The notes under the pieces were generated by a model that was given only the letters and a program-made list of their open reading frames with translations, did not search any database and was not told where the DNA came from. This document shows, piece after piece, positions 10,428 through 19,987 of a DNA stretch of 64,000 nt (the first letter of the stretch is position 1; every line of letters begins with the position of its first letter). Source of the DNA: Bartonella sp. DGB1. GTDB taxonomy: Bacteria > Pseudomonadota > Alphaproteobacteria > Rhizobiales > Rhizobiaceae. A program made the position numbers and the translations under genes. The stretch lies in assembly GCF_041345015.1 (NCBI RefSeq), contig NZ_CP166769.1, forward strand, positions 186,001 to 250,000, written 5' to 3'.

Positions 10428-10456
10428 TTGACATCTAGAAAATTAAACTATAAATT
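10428..10456 (+). promoter_or_regulatory. Predicted sigma70 promoter of the siderophore uptake genes
   Basis: TTGACA at 10428-10433 is followed by TATAAA at 10449 (15-bp spacer) or TAAATT at 10451 (17 bp), upstream of the binding-protein gene at 10502. I saw no clear palindromic Fur site. Confidence 0.45.
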
Positions 10457-10501
10457 AAATATGACTATTAAACTCATAATTAATTATAATAGAGGCATAT
10501 T

Positions 10502-11431
10502 ATGAAAATTTTTAAAAAAATTAGCGTTGCAGTTTGCATGGCAGTTGGCTTACTGACGTCTTCTTTTTGTTTCGCTGAACAAATACAGGTGAAACATGCG
10601 CAAGGTGTGACAAATGTAACTGTTAATCCTAAACGGGTTATAGTATATGATTTAGGTATATTAGATAATATGGATTTAATTAATGCAACTGATAATATTG
10701 TTGCTTTGCCTGAAATTGAATTTCCTAAATATTTGAAAGATCTAGAAAATATAGAAAAAGCTGGGTCTTTATTTAGTCCAGATTATGAAAAAATTGCAGC
10801 TTTAAAGCCTGATTTAATTATTATTGCAGGGCGTTCTTCTAGAAATTATGAACAATTATCTAAAATGTTTCCAACTATTGATTTGAGTTTACGTAATGAA
10901 CATACAGTAGAAGATTCTATTGCTAATATGCGTTTGTTAGGAAAAATATTTAACAAAACAAAAAATGCTGAAAGAGCTATTAAAGCTCTGGAAAGAGACA
11001 TTAGTTATGTGAAAAGTGTAACTAACAAAAGAGGTGATGCTTTAGCTTTAATAACTACTGGTGGTAAAATAAATCTACTTAGTCCTCAATCTAGATTTGG
11101 TCTGTTGTTTTCTAATTTTGGTATAGAAAATGCTCATAAAAAATTAGGCACTGATTCTGCACATGGACAAACAATATCATATGAATTTATTTTAAATGAA
11201 AATCCTGATTGGTTGTTTGTATTAGATCGTGATAAAGCAATTAACAATGGTGGAACACCAGCAACAAAATTGTTAGATAATTCTATTATTCGTAAAACTA
11301 AAGCTTGGAATAAAAAGCAAATAGTTTATTTAGATCCACATGGATTTTATTTAGCTACTGGTGGTTTTCAGTCCCTGCAGACTAATATAGATATAATCTT
11401 AGAAGCTTATCAACAGCAAGCTAAAAAATAA
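10502..11431 (+). CDS. Iron-siderophore ABC transporter, periplasmic binding protein (YclQ/CeuA/VctP-like)
   Basis: This 309-residue protein has an N-terminal signal peptide (Lys-rich start, hydrophobic to about residue 24, cleavage likely at CFAEQ). No lipobox Cys follows directly, so it is probably free in the periplasm. It shows the FecB/PBP2 pattern: NPKRVIVYDLGILDNMDL near residue 40, SPDYEKIAALKPDLIIIAGRS, and NPDWLFVLDRDKAI. This subgroup binds catecholate or petrobactin-type siderophores. It is followed after about 40 bases by two FecCD-type permeases. The exact ligand cannot be told from sequence. Confidence 0.88.
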   Translation: MKIFKKISVAVCMAVGLLTSSFCFAEQIQVKHAQGVTNVTVNPKRVIVYDLGILDNMDLINATDNIVALPEIEFPKYLKDLENIEKAGSLFSPDYEKIAALKPDLIIIAGRSSRNYEQLSKMFPTIDLSLRNEHTVEDSIANMRLLGKIFNKTKNAERAIKALERDISYVKSVTNKRGDALALITTGGKINLLSPQSRFGLLFSNFGIENAHKKLGTDSAHGQTISYEFILNENPDWLFVLDRDKAINNGGTPATKLLDNSIIRKTKAWNKKQIVYLDPHGFYLATGGFQSLQTNIDIILEAYQQQAKK

Positions 11432-11470
11432 CTATAGAATAATCAGAATAATCAGAATAAGCTAAATATT

Positions 11471-12451
11471 ATGATAAACATTAAAAATAATTCTATTTGG
11501 TGGATAATTTTAGTATTTAGTTTATTCATTTCTTTGTTTTTTGCCAGTTTATTTATCGGTATTTCTTCCATAACTTTGATAGATTTGTTACTATTGGATG
11601 GATTTGCTTGGGATATTTTATTGGCTACTAGAATACCACGCACCGTAGCATTAATATTATCAGGTAGTTCTCTTGCAATTGCAGGGGTTATTTTTCAGAG
11701 TTTAACACAAAATAAATTTGTTGAACCAAATACATCAGGTACCACAGCTGCTGCTGCTTTGGGTTTACTGATTACTTTGATATTTTTTCCTGATATAACT
11801 ATTTTAGGCCGAATATTAGTTACCACTATATGTGCTTTAATTGGTGCTTTTTCTTTTTTAATCATTTTGCAAAATTTACCGTTAAAAAATGCATTAGTTG
11901 TACCTTTGGTAGGTATAATTTTTACTTCTATTTTAAATTCTATAGCTACTTTTATCGGTTATAAATTTAATTTGTTGCAATCATTATTAGCATGGAAAAC
12001 AGGTGATTTTGCATTAATATTAGCGGGCAGATATGAATTAATTTGGTTAACGGCTATAGTTTGTATATTTGCTTATTTATTCGCTCACAAATTTACTATT
12101 GCTGGTTTAGGAAGAAATATAACTGAAGGTTTAGGGGTTAATTATCGTGTAACGGTAACCTTAGGTATTATTATGGTTTCTATTATTTCGGCTTTAACTA
12201 TGACTATTGTTGGCTCTATTCCCTTTGTAGGTTTAGTAATTCCTAATTTTGTTTCATTGTTATTAGGAGATAATTTAAAAAAGTCTTTGCCTATTGTCGC
12301 TTTGTCAGGAGCAATTTTATTATTAATTTGCGATATTTTAGGAAGAATAATCGATTATCCATATGAAATACCAATTGGCACGATGATGGGTGTAATAGGC
12401 AGTGGGTTATTTTTAATAATAATTTTATCACAAAAGAAACATGTGGGTTAA
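11471..12451 (+). CDS. Iron-siderophore ABC transporter permease 1 (FecCD family, YclN/VctD-like)
   Basis: A 326-residue FecCD-family permease with about nine membrane segments. Diagnostic parts are ATRIPRTVALILSGSSLAIAG near residue 55 and, near the end, the coupling-helix region PFVGLVIPNFVSLLLGDNLK, which contacts the ATPase. It would form a heterodimer with the next gene product in the inner membrane. Its end overlaps the start of the next gene by 11 bases. The binding protein gene lies about 40 bases upstream, so the three form one operon. Confidence 0.9.
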   Translation: MINIKNNSIWWIILVFSLFISLFFASLFIGISSITLIDLLLLDGFAWDILLATRIPRTVALILSGSSLAIAGVIFQSLTQNKFVEPNTSGTTAAAALGLLITLIFFPDITILGRILVTTICALIGAFSFLIILQNLPLKNALVVPLVGIIFTSILNSIATFIGYKFNLLQSLLAWKTGDFALILAGRYELIWLTAIVCIFAYLFAHKFTIAGLGRNITEGLGVNYRVTVTLGIIMVSIISALTMTIVGSIPFVGLVIPNFVSLLLGDNLKKSLPIVALSGAILLLICDILGRIIDYPYEIPIGTMMGVIGSGLFLIIILSQKKHVG

Positions 12452-13445
12452 TATGTTAAGAAACACTGATAAACAACATCAGCAAGAACATGTAAAAGCG
12501 TTAACTATTATATTTAGATTAGCTATAATAACTATAATTTCTATGGTTTTATTTATGACTATAGGGGTAGTAGGTGATTGGAGTTTTATTATTCCATTCA
12601 GAGCTGGTAAATTATTAGTGCTAACTGTAGTATCATGTGCTATTGCAATGTCTACCGTGGTTTTTCAAAGTTTAACTCATAATAATATTTTAACACCATC
12701 TATTATTGGTTTTGATAAATTATATATTTTAATACAAACATTAATAGCTTTTTTCTTTAGTAAATCTTATATAAGTTTAGCTAATTCTAATTGGGTTTTT
12801 TTTATAAATGTTATAGTGATGACAACTTTAAGTAGCTTATTGTTTCACTGGTTATTTTTATCACAAAAACGTAGCTTGCATGTTGTGTTATTAGTTGGAA
12901 TTATTTTAGGTAGTTTTTTTTCAAGTTTGAATGTTTTTATGCAGCGTATTTTGGAGCCTGACTTATTTGCTGTGTTACAAGATAATAGTTTTGCAAATTT
13001 TAATAACTATAAAATGTCTTTAGTATATTTAGCTGCCTTAGCAGTAATACTTATGGCGATTTTATTATGGTATAAATTACCCGAATTAGATGTGCTTTCA
13101 TTAGGGAGAAATAATGCTATAAATTTAGGGATGGATTATTCATTAACTATGTTTCAATTTTTAATTATAGTTAATATTTTAGTAGTTTTTTCTACCGCAT
13201 TAGTAGGACCTGTTACATTTTTTGGTCTTATAGTAGTACATTTAGCTAGAATTATTATTAAGACTTCTAAACATAAATATTTACTTCCAGCTGCTTGTTT
13301 AATTGCTATTATGACGTTGGTAATTGGACAAATAATCTTAGAAAGAATTTTTAATTTTAATACTGCTTTATCTATAATTGTAGAATTTATTGGGGGTCTA
13401 TTATTTTTATTTTTATTATTTAAAGAGTCTAAAATTAAACATTAA
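12441..13445 (+). CDS. Iron-siderophore ABC transporter permease 2 (FecCD family, YclO/VctG-like)
   Basis: A 334-residue second permease, paralogous to the preceding one. It has RAGKLLVLTVVSCAIAMSTV in place of the usual RLPR motif, then VVFQSLTHNNILTPSIIGFD, and the C-terminal coupling region TALVGPVTFFGLIVVHLARI. These are features of the YclO/VctG subgroup. The first Met (12441) overlaps the previous gene by 11 bases; the ATG at 12453 is an alternative. The usual fourth gene, the ATPase, is absent: murA converges from the other strand one base after the stop. Confidence 0.88.
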   Translation: MWVNMLRNTDKQHQQEHVKALTIIFRLAIITIISMVLFMTIGVVGDWSFIIPFRAGKLLVLTVVSCAIAMSTVVFQSLTHNNILTPSIIGFDKLYILIQTLIAFFFSKSYISLANSNWVFFINVIVMTTLSSLLFHWLFLSQKRSLHVVLLVGIILGSFFSSLNVFMQRILEPDLFAVLQDNSFANFNNYKMSLVYLAALAVILMAILLWYKLPELDVLSLGRNNAINLGMDYSLTMFQFLIIVNILVVFSTALVGPVTFFGLIVVHLARIIIKTSKHKYLLPAACLIAIMTLVIGQIILERIFNFNTALSIIVEFIGGLLFLFLLFKESKIKH

Positions 13446-13446
13446 A

Positions 13447-14733
13447 TTATTTAGTGATCCGGCAGATATTAGCCCCACAGCGAGATAATTTTTTTTCTAA
13501 AAATTCAAAACCTCTATCTAAATGATGAATGTTTTTTATAATGGTTTCACCATCAGCGGCTAGTGCTGCAATAACTAAAGAAGCAGAGGCTCGTAGATCA
13601 GTAGCTTTTACATCGGCACCGGTTAAAGACTTAACTCCTGTTACTGTTGCTTCTTGTTCATCTAAAGTAATGTTAGCTCCTAATCTTCTTAGTTCTGGTA
13701 CATGCATGAAGCGATTTTCAAATACAGTTTCTTTTATCCGTGAAGTACCACATGATTTGGTCATTAAACCCATAAATTGTGCTTGTAAGTCTGTAGGAAA
13801 TTCAGGATAAACGCCGGTAATTATATCTACGGGGTAAATTATATTTCCGGTACGTTTTACTCTTAAACCTTCATCATATTGAGTAATTTCTGCACCAGTT
13901 TTACGTAGGACATCTATAACTGTAGGTAGTAATTTTTCCTCACCATTTACTAGCATTACATCACCGCCTGTCATAGCAACAGCCATAGCATAGGTACCAG
14001 CTTCAATACGGTCACTTATGACTTTAATATTTGCTTTATGTAATTTAGTGACACCTTGAATGGTAACTGTATCAGTTCCTGCGCCTTTTATATTACCGCC
14101 CATAGCATTTATACATTGTGCTAAATTTACGATCTCGGGTTCTTTGGCTGCATTGTGTAAAATGGTTTCTCCATTAGCTAAACTAGCAGCCATTATCATA
14201 ATATGTGTACCGCCAACGGTAACTTTAGGAAATTTATAAGCGGCACCGGTTAAACCATTCGAAGCTTTTGCCATTGCATAACCATTTTTTATTTCAATTT
14301 CTACGCCTAAAGCTTCTAGACCTTTAAAGATAAAGTCTAATGGGCGAGCTCCTATAGAGCAACCTCCGGGTAAAGAAACGCAAGCTTCTCCAGTGCGAGC
14401 TAATAATGGGGCTATAACCCAAAAACTTGCACGCATTTTAGAAACTAATTCGTAGGGTGCAGTTGTATTAGTAATTTTATTTGCAGTAAAATGGATAGTT
14501 CTAGAATAGTTTTGGTATTCATTTTCATGATCTTCAATGGAGATATGAACCCCGTGATTAATTAAAATTTTGATTAATTGTTCAACATCAGCTAAATATG
14601 GAATATTTTTTAATGAAAGAGTTTCCTCAGTTAATAATGAGGAAATCATTAAGGGAAGCGCAGCGTTTTTTGCTCCTGAAATAGGTAAATAACCATTCAG
14701 TTGGTTGCCGCCAATAATTTTTATAACATCCAT
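13447..14733 (-). CDS. murA: UDP-N-acetylglucosamine 1-carboxyvinyltransferase
   Basis: A 428-residue protein, the normal MurA length. It catalyses the first committed step of peptidoglycan synthesis, moving enolpyruvate from PEP to UDP-GlcNAc. The catalytic loop is LPGGCSIGARPLDFIF with Cys at about residue 123; the N-terminus has GGNQLNGYLPISGAKNAALP and the C-terminus DLRASASLVIAALAADGET. It indicates that a peptidoglycan pathway is kept, consistent with alr and dapA in this window. The stop lies one base from the stop of the converging permease gene. Confidence 0.97.
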   Translation of the reverse strand: MDVIKIIGGNQLNGYLPISGAKNAALPLMISSLLTEETLSLKNIPYLADVEQLIKILINHGVHISIEDHENEYQNYSRTIHFTANKITNTTAPYELVSKMRASFWVIAPLLARTGEACVSLPGGCSIGARPLDFIFKGLEALGVEIEIKNGYAMAKASNGLTGAAYKFPKVTVGGTHIMIMAASLANGETILHNAAKEPEIVNLAQCINAMGGNIKGAGTDTVTIQGVTKLHKANIKVISDRIEAGTYAMAVAMTGGDVMLVNGEEKLLPTVIDVLRKTGAEITQYDEGLRVKRTGNIIYPVDIITGVYPEFPTDLQAQFMGLMTKSCGTSRIKETVFENRFMHVPELRRLGANITLDEQEATVTGVKSLTGADVKATDLRASASLVIAALAADGETIIKNIHHLDRGFEFLEKKLSRCGANICRITK

Positions 14734-14891
14734 ATTATAACCAATCTCTAAGTTTAATTACAAAAGTAACTATAGTCATCTCATTTGTGGATAAGTGATT
14801 AGTTCCTACTAAAAATAATAATTAATATAGCTTAGTTCTTATCTTAAGAAATAGTTATTAGCAATATTTTATTATAGATTATAACCATCTA

Positions 14892-15899
14892 TTATAAATT
14901 TTCAAAAAAATTTATTAATAATTTAAAGTCATTTGGTAGAGGACTATTAAAAATTAATTTTTCTTTAGTGCGGGGATGGTTAAAACCTAAGCTATAAGCA
15001 TGTAAAGCTTGCCGATTGAATTTAGTTAAATATTCTGCAGCTTCTGTAGTTAATAAATTTATTTTAGATTTAAAAGATTTACTATATTCGGGATCTCCTA
15101 CTACCGGATGCCCTATATGTTGCATATGGACTCTTATTTGATGAGTTCTGCCGGTTTCTAAGCTACAACAAATTAAACTAGCTATTATATTGCCATCTGA
15201 ATTAATAAATTTTTTACAGAGTTCATAATGAGTAACGGCCCAGCGCGCATTAGGTCTTGAGTTTGTTATAGCTTTTTGTTTTTTTCTATCTTTTTCATCT
15301 TTACAGATATAACTAGAGATAGTTCCTTGTTGTTTCTCAATATCGCCCCATACTAAAGCATAATATTTTCTCACTAAGAAAAGATTCTTACCGTGATCAG
15401 CAAATAGAATACTTAATTGTTGGTGTGCTAAATCATTTTTAGCGACTACCATAATACCAGAAGTATTTTTATCAAGCCTATGAACAATTCCAGGACGTTT
15501 TATGCCCCCTATGCCCGATAGGCTATCTGAGCAGTGATATAATAGAGCATTAACTAATGTGCCACTCCAATTACCATGTGCAGGATGGACAACTAAACCA
15601 GCTGGTTTATCAATAATTAAAATATCGTTATCTTCAAATAAAATATTCAGAGTAATATTTTCTGCTGTAGGGGTATCATCCACAGCGTCAGGTATCTTTA
15701 CACTAATAGTATCATTCGTTTTTAGTAAAAATTTTTTTTCAAAAATAACTTTATTATTGACACAGACACAACCATCTTTAATAAGTAATTGTAAACGATT
15801 GCGTGATAATTGATTGGAGAAAATATTTGATAAATAACTATCTAATCTTTGTGTTTTAGCATCTGTATAGATAAATATATTACTCAAGAAAAGCCTCAC
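14892..15899 (-). CDS. rluD: RluA/RluD-family 23S rRNA pseudouridine synthase
   Basis: A 335-residue protein with an N-terminal S4 RNA-binding domain (RLDSYLSNIFSNQLSRNRLQ, about residues 18-65) and the catalytic motif GIVHRLDKNTSGIMVVAKND with Asp at about residue 143. The closing motif GRTHQIRVHMQHIGHPVVGD is present. RluD modifies helix 69 of 23S rRNA; RluC is the alternative and sequence alone does not fully separate them. The longest reading starts at GTG 15899, but TTG at 15887, giving MSNIF, has a better placed GAGG and may be the true start. It diverges from the small membrane protein gene at 15923. Confidence 0.88.
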   Translation of the reverse strand: MRLFLSNIFIYTDAKTQRLDSYLSNIFSNQLSRNRLQLLIKDGCVCVNNKVIFEKKFLLKTNDTISVKIPDAVDDTPTAENITLNILFEDNDILIIDKPAGLVVHPAHGNWSGTLVNALLYHCSDSLSGIGGIKRPGIVHRLDKNTSGIMVVAKNDLAHQQLSILFADHGKNLFLVRKYYALVWGDIEKQQGTISSYICKDEKDRKKQKAITNSRPNARWAVTHYELCKKFINSDGNIIASLICCSLETGRTHQIRVHMQHIGHPVVGDPEYSKSFKSKINLLTTEAAEYLTKFNRQALHAYSLGFNHPRTKEKLIFNSPLPNDFKLLINFFENL

Positions 15900-15922
15900 T
15901 TAAATTTAAAGGAATTTTTTAG

Positions 15923-16303
15923 ATGAACGAAGAACAATTAAACCAACAAGATGAAAATAACAGAATAGATCCATCTTTTGAAAAAGTAAAACGAAAATTA
16001 ATGCGCTTAATGTTTATTTCTGTAACTATTATGGTTGTTAGTATAGGAGCAGTTATAATTGCTATCATAATGAAAATGAACTCTAAAAATAACAATAGTA
16101 TTACTGAATTACAGTTAAATAATATGAGCCAATTTAATTTAACTTTACCTAAAAATACGCAATTAATCTCAACACAATTAAATAACAATCATTTATTAAT
16201 GGAGTTTAAAGATAATACAGGCAAAACACATTTTGCTATTTTGGATATCATCACTAAAAAGCCAATATTAAATGTTAATCTTTTGTTTAACAACATAGAT
16301 TAA
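15923..16303 (+). CDS. Small single-pass membrane protein (DUF6476-like)
   Basis: A 126-residue protein with an acidic, Gln/Asn-rich N-terminus, a basic stretch (VKRKLMRLMF), one membrane helix at about residues 33-50 and a C-terminal domain of about 70 residues with FNLTLPKNTQLI and GKTHFAILDI. Short proteins of this plan sit beside the rluD-type gene in many alphaproteobacteria and are annotated as DUF6476; I infer the match from plan and position. A GGAATTTTTTAG stretch precedes the ATG. Function unknown. Confidence 0.65.
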   Translation: MNEEQLNQQDENNRIDPSFEKVKRKLMRLMFISVTIMVVSIGAVIIAIIMKMNSKNNNSITELQLNNMSQFNLTLPKNTQLISTQLNNNHLLMEFKDNTGKTHFAILDIITKKPILNVNLLFNNID

Positions 16304-16332
16304 TAAAATAATCCATTAGTTATATTAATAAA

Positions 16333-16893
16333 TTAACATGCTTCACTAGCCGCAGGAGGATTGTCATCTAAAGAATCATTAGAACTATTTTCAACATTTT
16401 CAGTTTCTTCTACATTTTTTTTAGCTGTTTTTGTAGTAGTTCTTCTTAATCTTTTTACTTTTTTAATTGGTTTTTTAGTTGACTCTACATCTTCTTCTAC
16501 TTTAACTTGCTTTTCTTCGCAATTTTCCTCAGTAGTTTCAGTGGTGATTTCTGTCGCAACTGGAGTAGGGGCTGGTTGATTAGCTTCAGCATTATTATTT
16601 GCTACCAGATTAGCTTGTTGTGCAGCAAAAATAAGGCGGTTATAATGCTCAGCGTGTTGCAGATAATTTTCTGCCATGATCCTATCTCCAGATGAAAGAG
16701 CATCCCTAGCAAGAGCTATATATTTTTCCGCTACTTGTTGAGCGTTGCCACGGACTTTAACATCTGGACCATTACTTTCATAGGTGCGAGAAAGAGGATT
16801 TTGTCCTTTACGATTTTGGTTATTATTACGCACACGGTGATTATATTTATTTTGTTGTCCAGTTCTCATTATACTCAGCACTTTTGTTATCAA
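16333..16893 (-). CDS. DUF4167 domain protein
   Basis: The N-terminal half carries MRTGQQNKYNHR, NPLSRTYESNGPDVKVRG and KYIALARDALSSGDRIMAE, the hallmark of DUF4167, a domain found in alphaproteobacteria. The rest is low-complexity, rich in Glu, Lys and Thr with a KKPIKKVKRLRR basic patch. It is probably a soluble, partly disordered, RNA- or nucleoid-associated protein; its role is unknown. Family members normally begin at MR.GQQNK, so the true start is probably the ATG at 16869, eight codons inside the longest reading. Confidence 0.85.
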   Translation of the reverse strand: MITKVLSIMRTGQQNKYNHRVRNNNQNRKGQNPLSRTYESNGPDVKVRGNAQQVAEKYIALARDALSSGDRIMAENYLQHAEHYNRLIFAAQQANLVANNNAEANQPAPTPVATEITTETTEENCEEKQVKVEEDVESTKKPIKKVKRLRRTTTKTAKKNVEETENVENSSNDSLDDNPPAASEAC

Positions 16894-17071
16894 ATATATA
16901 TTATACGTTACTTTATGTAGTAAGTATTGGTTTATTCAAGGTCTATGTGATATATTACATATTAGATATAATTATCTAATTAATTTATAGATAGCTTATA
17001 AATATTCAAGGTTTTAAATTGCCTTTGCCACATTATACTAGCCTTTTTTATGATTAATTACAAGAGTATAA

Positions 17072-17320
17072 TTAATTTTTATTAAATTTTATATAAATAT
17101 CGGATTTTTTGGTAAATTTCTTCATAATTACGGCTATTAGTAGCAAAAAGCTAACTAGATATATAATTATTGGTGAAAATACAAATAAGAAAAATATTAA
17201 ACTAAAGAAAATTATCCCTCCTGTTAGGATAGTAAATGCTGTTATAATTGCAAATAAAGATAGATAACTACCAGAATATATAAGCGCTAAGAATATGATC
17301 AAGCTAACTAAAAATAACAT
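17072..17320 (-). CDS. Small hydrophobic membrane protein, unknown
   Basis: An 82-residue product with three hydrophobic segments covering most of residues 1-66 and a basic C-terminal tail (MKKFTKKSDIYIKFNKN). I do not recognise a family. Support for it being real comes from a good GGAGG ribosome site 6 bases before ATG and the positive-inside tail. It stands alone between the DUF4167 gene and alr, with AT-rich spacers on both sides. Confidence 0.5.
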   Translation of the reverse strand: MLFLVSLIIFLALIYSGSYLSLFAIITAFTILTGGIIFFSLIFFLFVFSPIIIYLVSFLLLIAVIMKKFTKKSDIYIKFNKN

Positions 17321-17511
17321 AACAGCCTCCAGTATTATTCTCTATTTGCTATAATAGGTAATATTTTCTTTAAATTGTAAATTAACTTATATATTTTAGC
17401 TAATTATACTTAGGTTAGTCAATATTCCTATATCTTACGAAAGAAAATTAATCTTGTTGTGATTTATGTTTGGTTGTTAGCTTGCTTTTTTGGAATCTAA
17501 TAATTTTTTAA

Positions 17512-18624
17512 TTAAATTAATTGATGTATTTTTTCACAGCCCTTACCTAAATTTGTTAAACATTCATATGGAATACTATTGGCTTTATTGGCTAAGTCAG
17601 ACCAAGTTTGTTGTGAACTTATTAGATCTACCCAACTATATAACTGGAGGTCTTGTTCCTTTAATGCGCTTATATCTACGGTTGTTACATCCATAGATAT
17701 AGTTCCTACTATTGGAAGCTCTTTATTTTTATAATAGAAACAACCTTTATTGCTTAATTGTCTAGATAATCCATTACCATAACCTATAGCTAAAGTTGCA
17801 ATTTGAGTATCTTCAGTGGTTATATATGTTTCATTATATCCTATAGCGGTTCCAGCTTTTACGTTTCTTATTTGTATAACACATGCTTGTACTTGTGCTA
17901 TTGGTTTTAATTTTTCTTGTATAGTTGAGTTATTAGTTAAACCGTAAATACTTATTCCGCAACGAATAAGGTCTTTATGAAATTTTTTTTCTAAAAACAT
18001 CCCGTGTGAATTAGATAAAGATGATTTAATTTTAGGGAAAAAATTATTAACTGTTTGTGTGAATAAGTTTAACTGCTTTTCATTACTGGAAGCTAAAGGA
18101 ATTTCTGATTGAGATAAATGACTAATGATATATTTTATATCCAGCATTTTTATTATTTCTGTAATATTGACCATAGAAGTTAAACAGTCTATATCTAATC
18201 CTAATCGTGCCATTCCTGTATCTATTTGTAGTAAAATAGTGGGTTTTATATGATTATTTTTAGCAAAATTATACCATTCATTTAATTGTTCAAGATTGTT
18301 GATAATTGGTGTTATATTATATTTTAAATAACATTCTATATTACCATTTTCTGGGCCGTTAAGTACATAAATGGATCTATCCGGCGGTAATATAGTATTT
18401 ATTTTAAGAGCTTCAGTAAAATGGGCAACAAAATATTCTCGACAACCTTGTTGATAAAGAGTTTTTGCTATTTCAATATCACCTAGACCATAACCATTAG
18501 CTTTGATAACGGCGGCTATGGGAACATCATGTGCTTGTTGTTTAAGCACATGATAATTGTGAGATAAATTTTTATGTGAAACAATAATTCTAGGTTTGTA
18601 ATTATTAAAAGTTGTTGTACTCAA
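17512..18624 (-). CDS. alr: Alanine racemase
   Basis: A 370-residue PLP enzyme making D-alanine for peptidoglycan. The PLP lysine lies in AAVIKANGYGLG (Lys41). The second-half motifs AIGYNETY and LAIGYGNGLSRQL and the substrate-site segment GTISMDVTTVD are present. RCGISIYGL is typical of the barrel end. Length is normal. It is monocistronic, with an AGGAGTTTC-type ribosome site before ATG. Together with murA and dapA it argues for a working cell-wall pathway. Confidence 0.95.
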   Translation of the reverse strand: MSTTTFNNYKPRIIVSHKNLSHNYHVLKQQAHDVPIAAVIKANGYGLGDIEIAKTLYQQGCREYFVAHFTEALKINTILPPDRSIYVLNGPENGNIECYLKYNITPIINNLEQLNEWYNFAKNNHIKPTILLQIDTGMARLGLDIDCLTSMVNITEIIKMLDIKYIISHLSQSEIPLASSNEKQLNLFTQTVNNFFPKIKSSLSNSHGMFLEKKFHKDLIRCGISIYGLTNNSTIQEKLKPIAQVQACVIQIRNVKAGTAIGYNETYITTEDTQIATLAIGYGNGLSRQLSNKGCFYYKNKELPIVGTISMDVTTVDISALKEQDLQLYSWVDLISSQQTWSDLANKANSIPYECLTNLGKGCEKIHQLI

Positions 18625-18709
18625 GAGAAACTCCTATAAATAATTATCATTGTTTATACAATAATTCATATAATAATATGAGTCTACTCTTTAATATAAC
18701 AATATAATT

Positions 18710-19858
18710 TTACTTTTTGAAATATATTATATCTGAATTTATTTCCTTAATATTTGTTTTACCAGTTAAACCCATAGTAATATCAAGTTCTGTATGGATA
18801 ATTTCTAAGGCGCGTGTAACACCTGCTTTTCCTGCTGCTCCGAGACCATATAACCAAGGACGTCCTATATAAGTTCCTTTGGCGCCTAGTGCTAAGGCTC
18901 TTAATACATCTTGCCCTGATCTAATACCACCATCTATATGAACTTCTATATCATTACCAACTGTTTCCACAATCTCTGGTAATAAATCAATAGAAGCAGG
19001 AGCGCCGTCTAATTGTCGTCCTCCATGGTTGGACACTGTTAGAGCATCAGCACCAGAATTTACAGCTGCTATAGCATCATCTTTACGCATGATACCTTTT
19101 ATTATTAGTGGGCCGTTCCATAATTTTTTTACCCATTCAACATCATTCCAACTAAGAGCTGGATCAAATTGTTCTCCTATCCAGGAAGAAAGAGAGCTTA
19201 AGTCGCTAACATCTTTTGCGTATCCTACGATATTTCCAAATGAATGTCTGCGTGTTTTGAGCATTTGCCAACACCATCTTGGTCTAGTCGCAAATTGTAA
19301 AAAACTGTCAAAATTAATTTTAGGGGGCGCAGAAAGGCCATTCTTTATATCTTTATGACGTTGACCTAAAACTTGTAAATCTACTGTTAAAATTAATGCA
19401 CTACATTTAACCTGTTTAGCTCTCTCGATCAAATTTTGCATAAAATTTCGATCTTTCATCATATAAAGTTGAAACCAAAAAGGTGAATTAGTTACTGACG
19501 CTACATCTTCTAATGAACAAATGCTCATAGTAGATAAGCAAAAAGGTACGCCAAATTCATTAGCTGCTTGGACTGCTAGCATCTCCCCATCAGCATATTG
19601 CATGCCTGCAAAACCTGAAGGAGCTAAAGCAACAGGCATAGTAACTTTTTGACCTATCATAGTGGTCGCGGTAGAGCGCTGACTTATATCGGTTAAAACT
19701 TTTTGTGAAAAGAGAATATTTTTATAAGCTTCTTCATTGTTATTATAAGTGGATTCACTCCACGACCCAGAATCAACATAGTCAAAAAACATTCTAGGGA
19801 CTTTATCTTTTGCTTGTTTTTTAAGATCTGCTATAGTTAAAAGTTGTTTTAAAGACAT
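18710..19858 (-). CDS. lldD: FMN-dependent L-lactate dehydrogenase
   Basis: A 382-residue member of the alpha-hydroxy-acid oxidase family. It oxidises L-lactate to pyruvate and passes electrons to the quinone pool. It shows PRMFFDYVDSGSWSE at the start, PVALAPSGFAGMQYADGE, the catalytic loop SNHGGRQLDGAPAS with His at about residue 277, and the FMN phosphate site HIDGGIRSGQDVLRALALGA. An alternative substrate such as glycolate is possible, but the length and motif set fit LldD. A GAGGAATAA ribosome site precedes ATG. It suggests host lactate is used as a carbon or electron source. Confidence 0.93.
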   Translation of the reverse strand: MSLKQLLTIADLKKQAKDKVPRMFFDYVDSGSWSESTYNNNEEAYKNILFSQKVLTDISQRSTATTMIGQKVTMPVALAPSGFAGMQYADGEMLAVQAANEFGVPFCLSTMSICSLEDVASVTNSPFWFQLYMMKDRNFMQNLIERAKQVKCSALILTVDLQVLGQRHKDIKNGLSAPPKINFDSFLQFATRPRWCWQMLKTRRHSFGNIVGYAKDVSDLSSLSSWIGEQFDPALSWNDVEWVKKLWNGPLIIKGIMRKDDAIAAVNSGADALTVSNHGGRQLDGAPASIDLLPEIVETVGNDIEVHIDGGIRSGQDVLRALALGAKGTYIGRPWLYGLGAAGKAGVTRALEIIHTELDITMGLTGKTNIKEINSDIIYFKK

Positions 19859-19987
19859 TTATTCCTCAATTATTTTTTAATCCATCTCTGTACGAATTAG
19901 AATATCTTTTGTATATAATACGAATAATATTTATAAACAATTGATTTTCCTATAAAATATAAAATTATTATAAATAAGGATAAATGG

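Noticed and set aside
10309-10501. Glycine riboswitch upstream of gcvT
   Set aside because: I looked for the paired aptamer cores and saw no conserved GC-rich helices in this AT-rich spacer.
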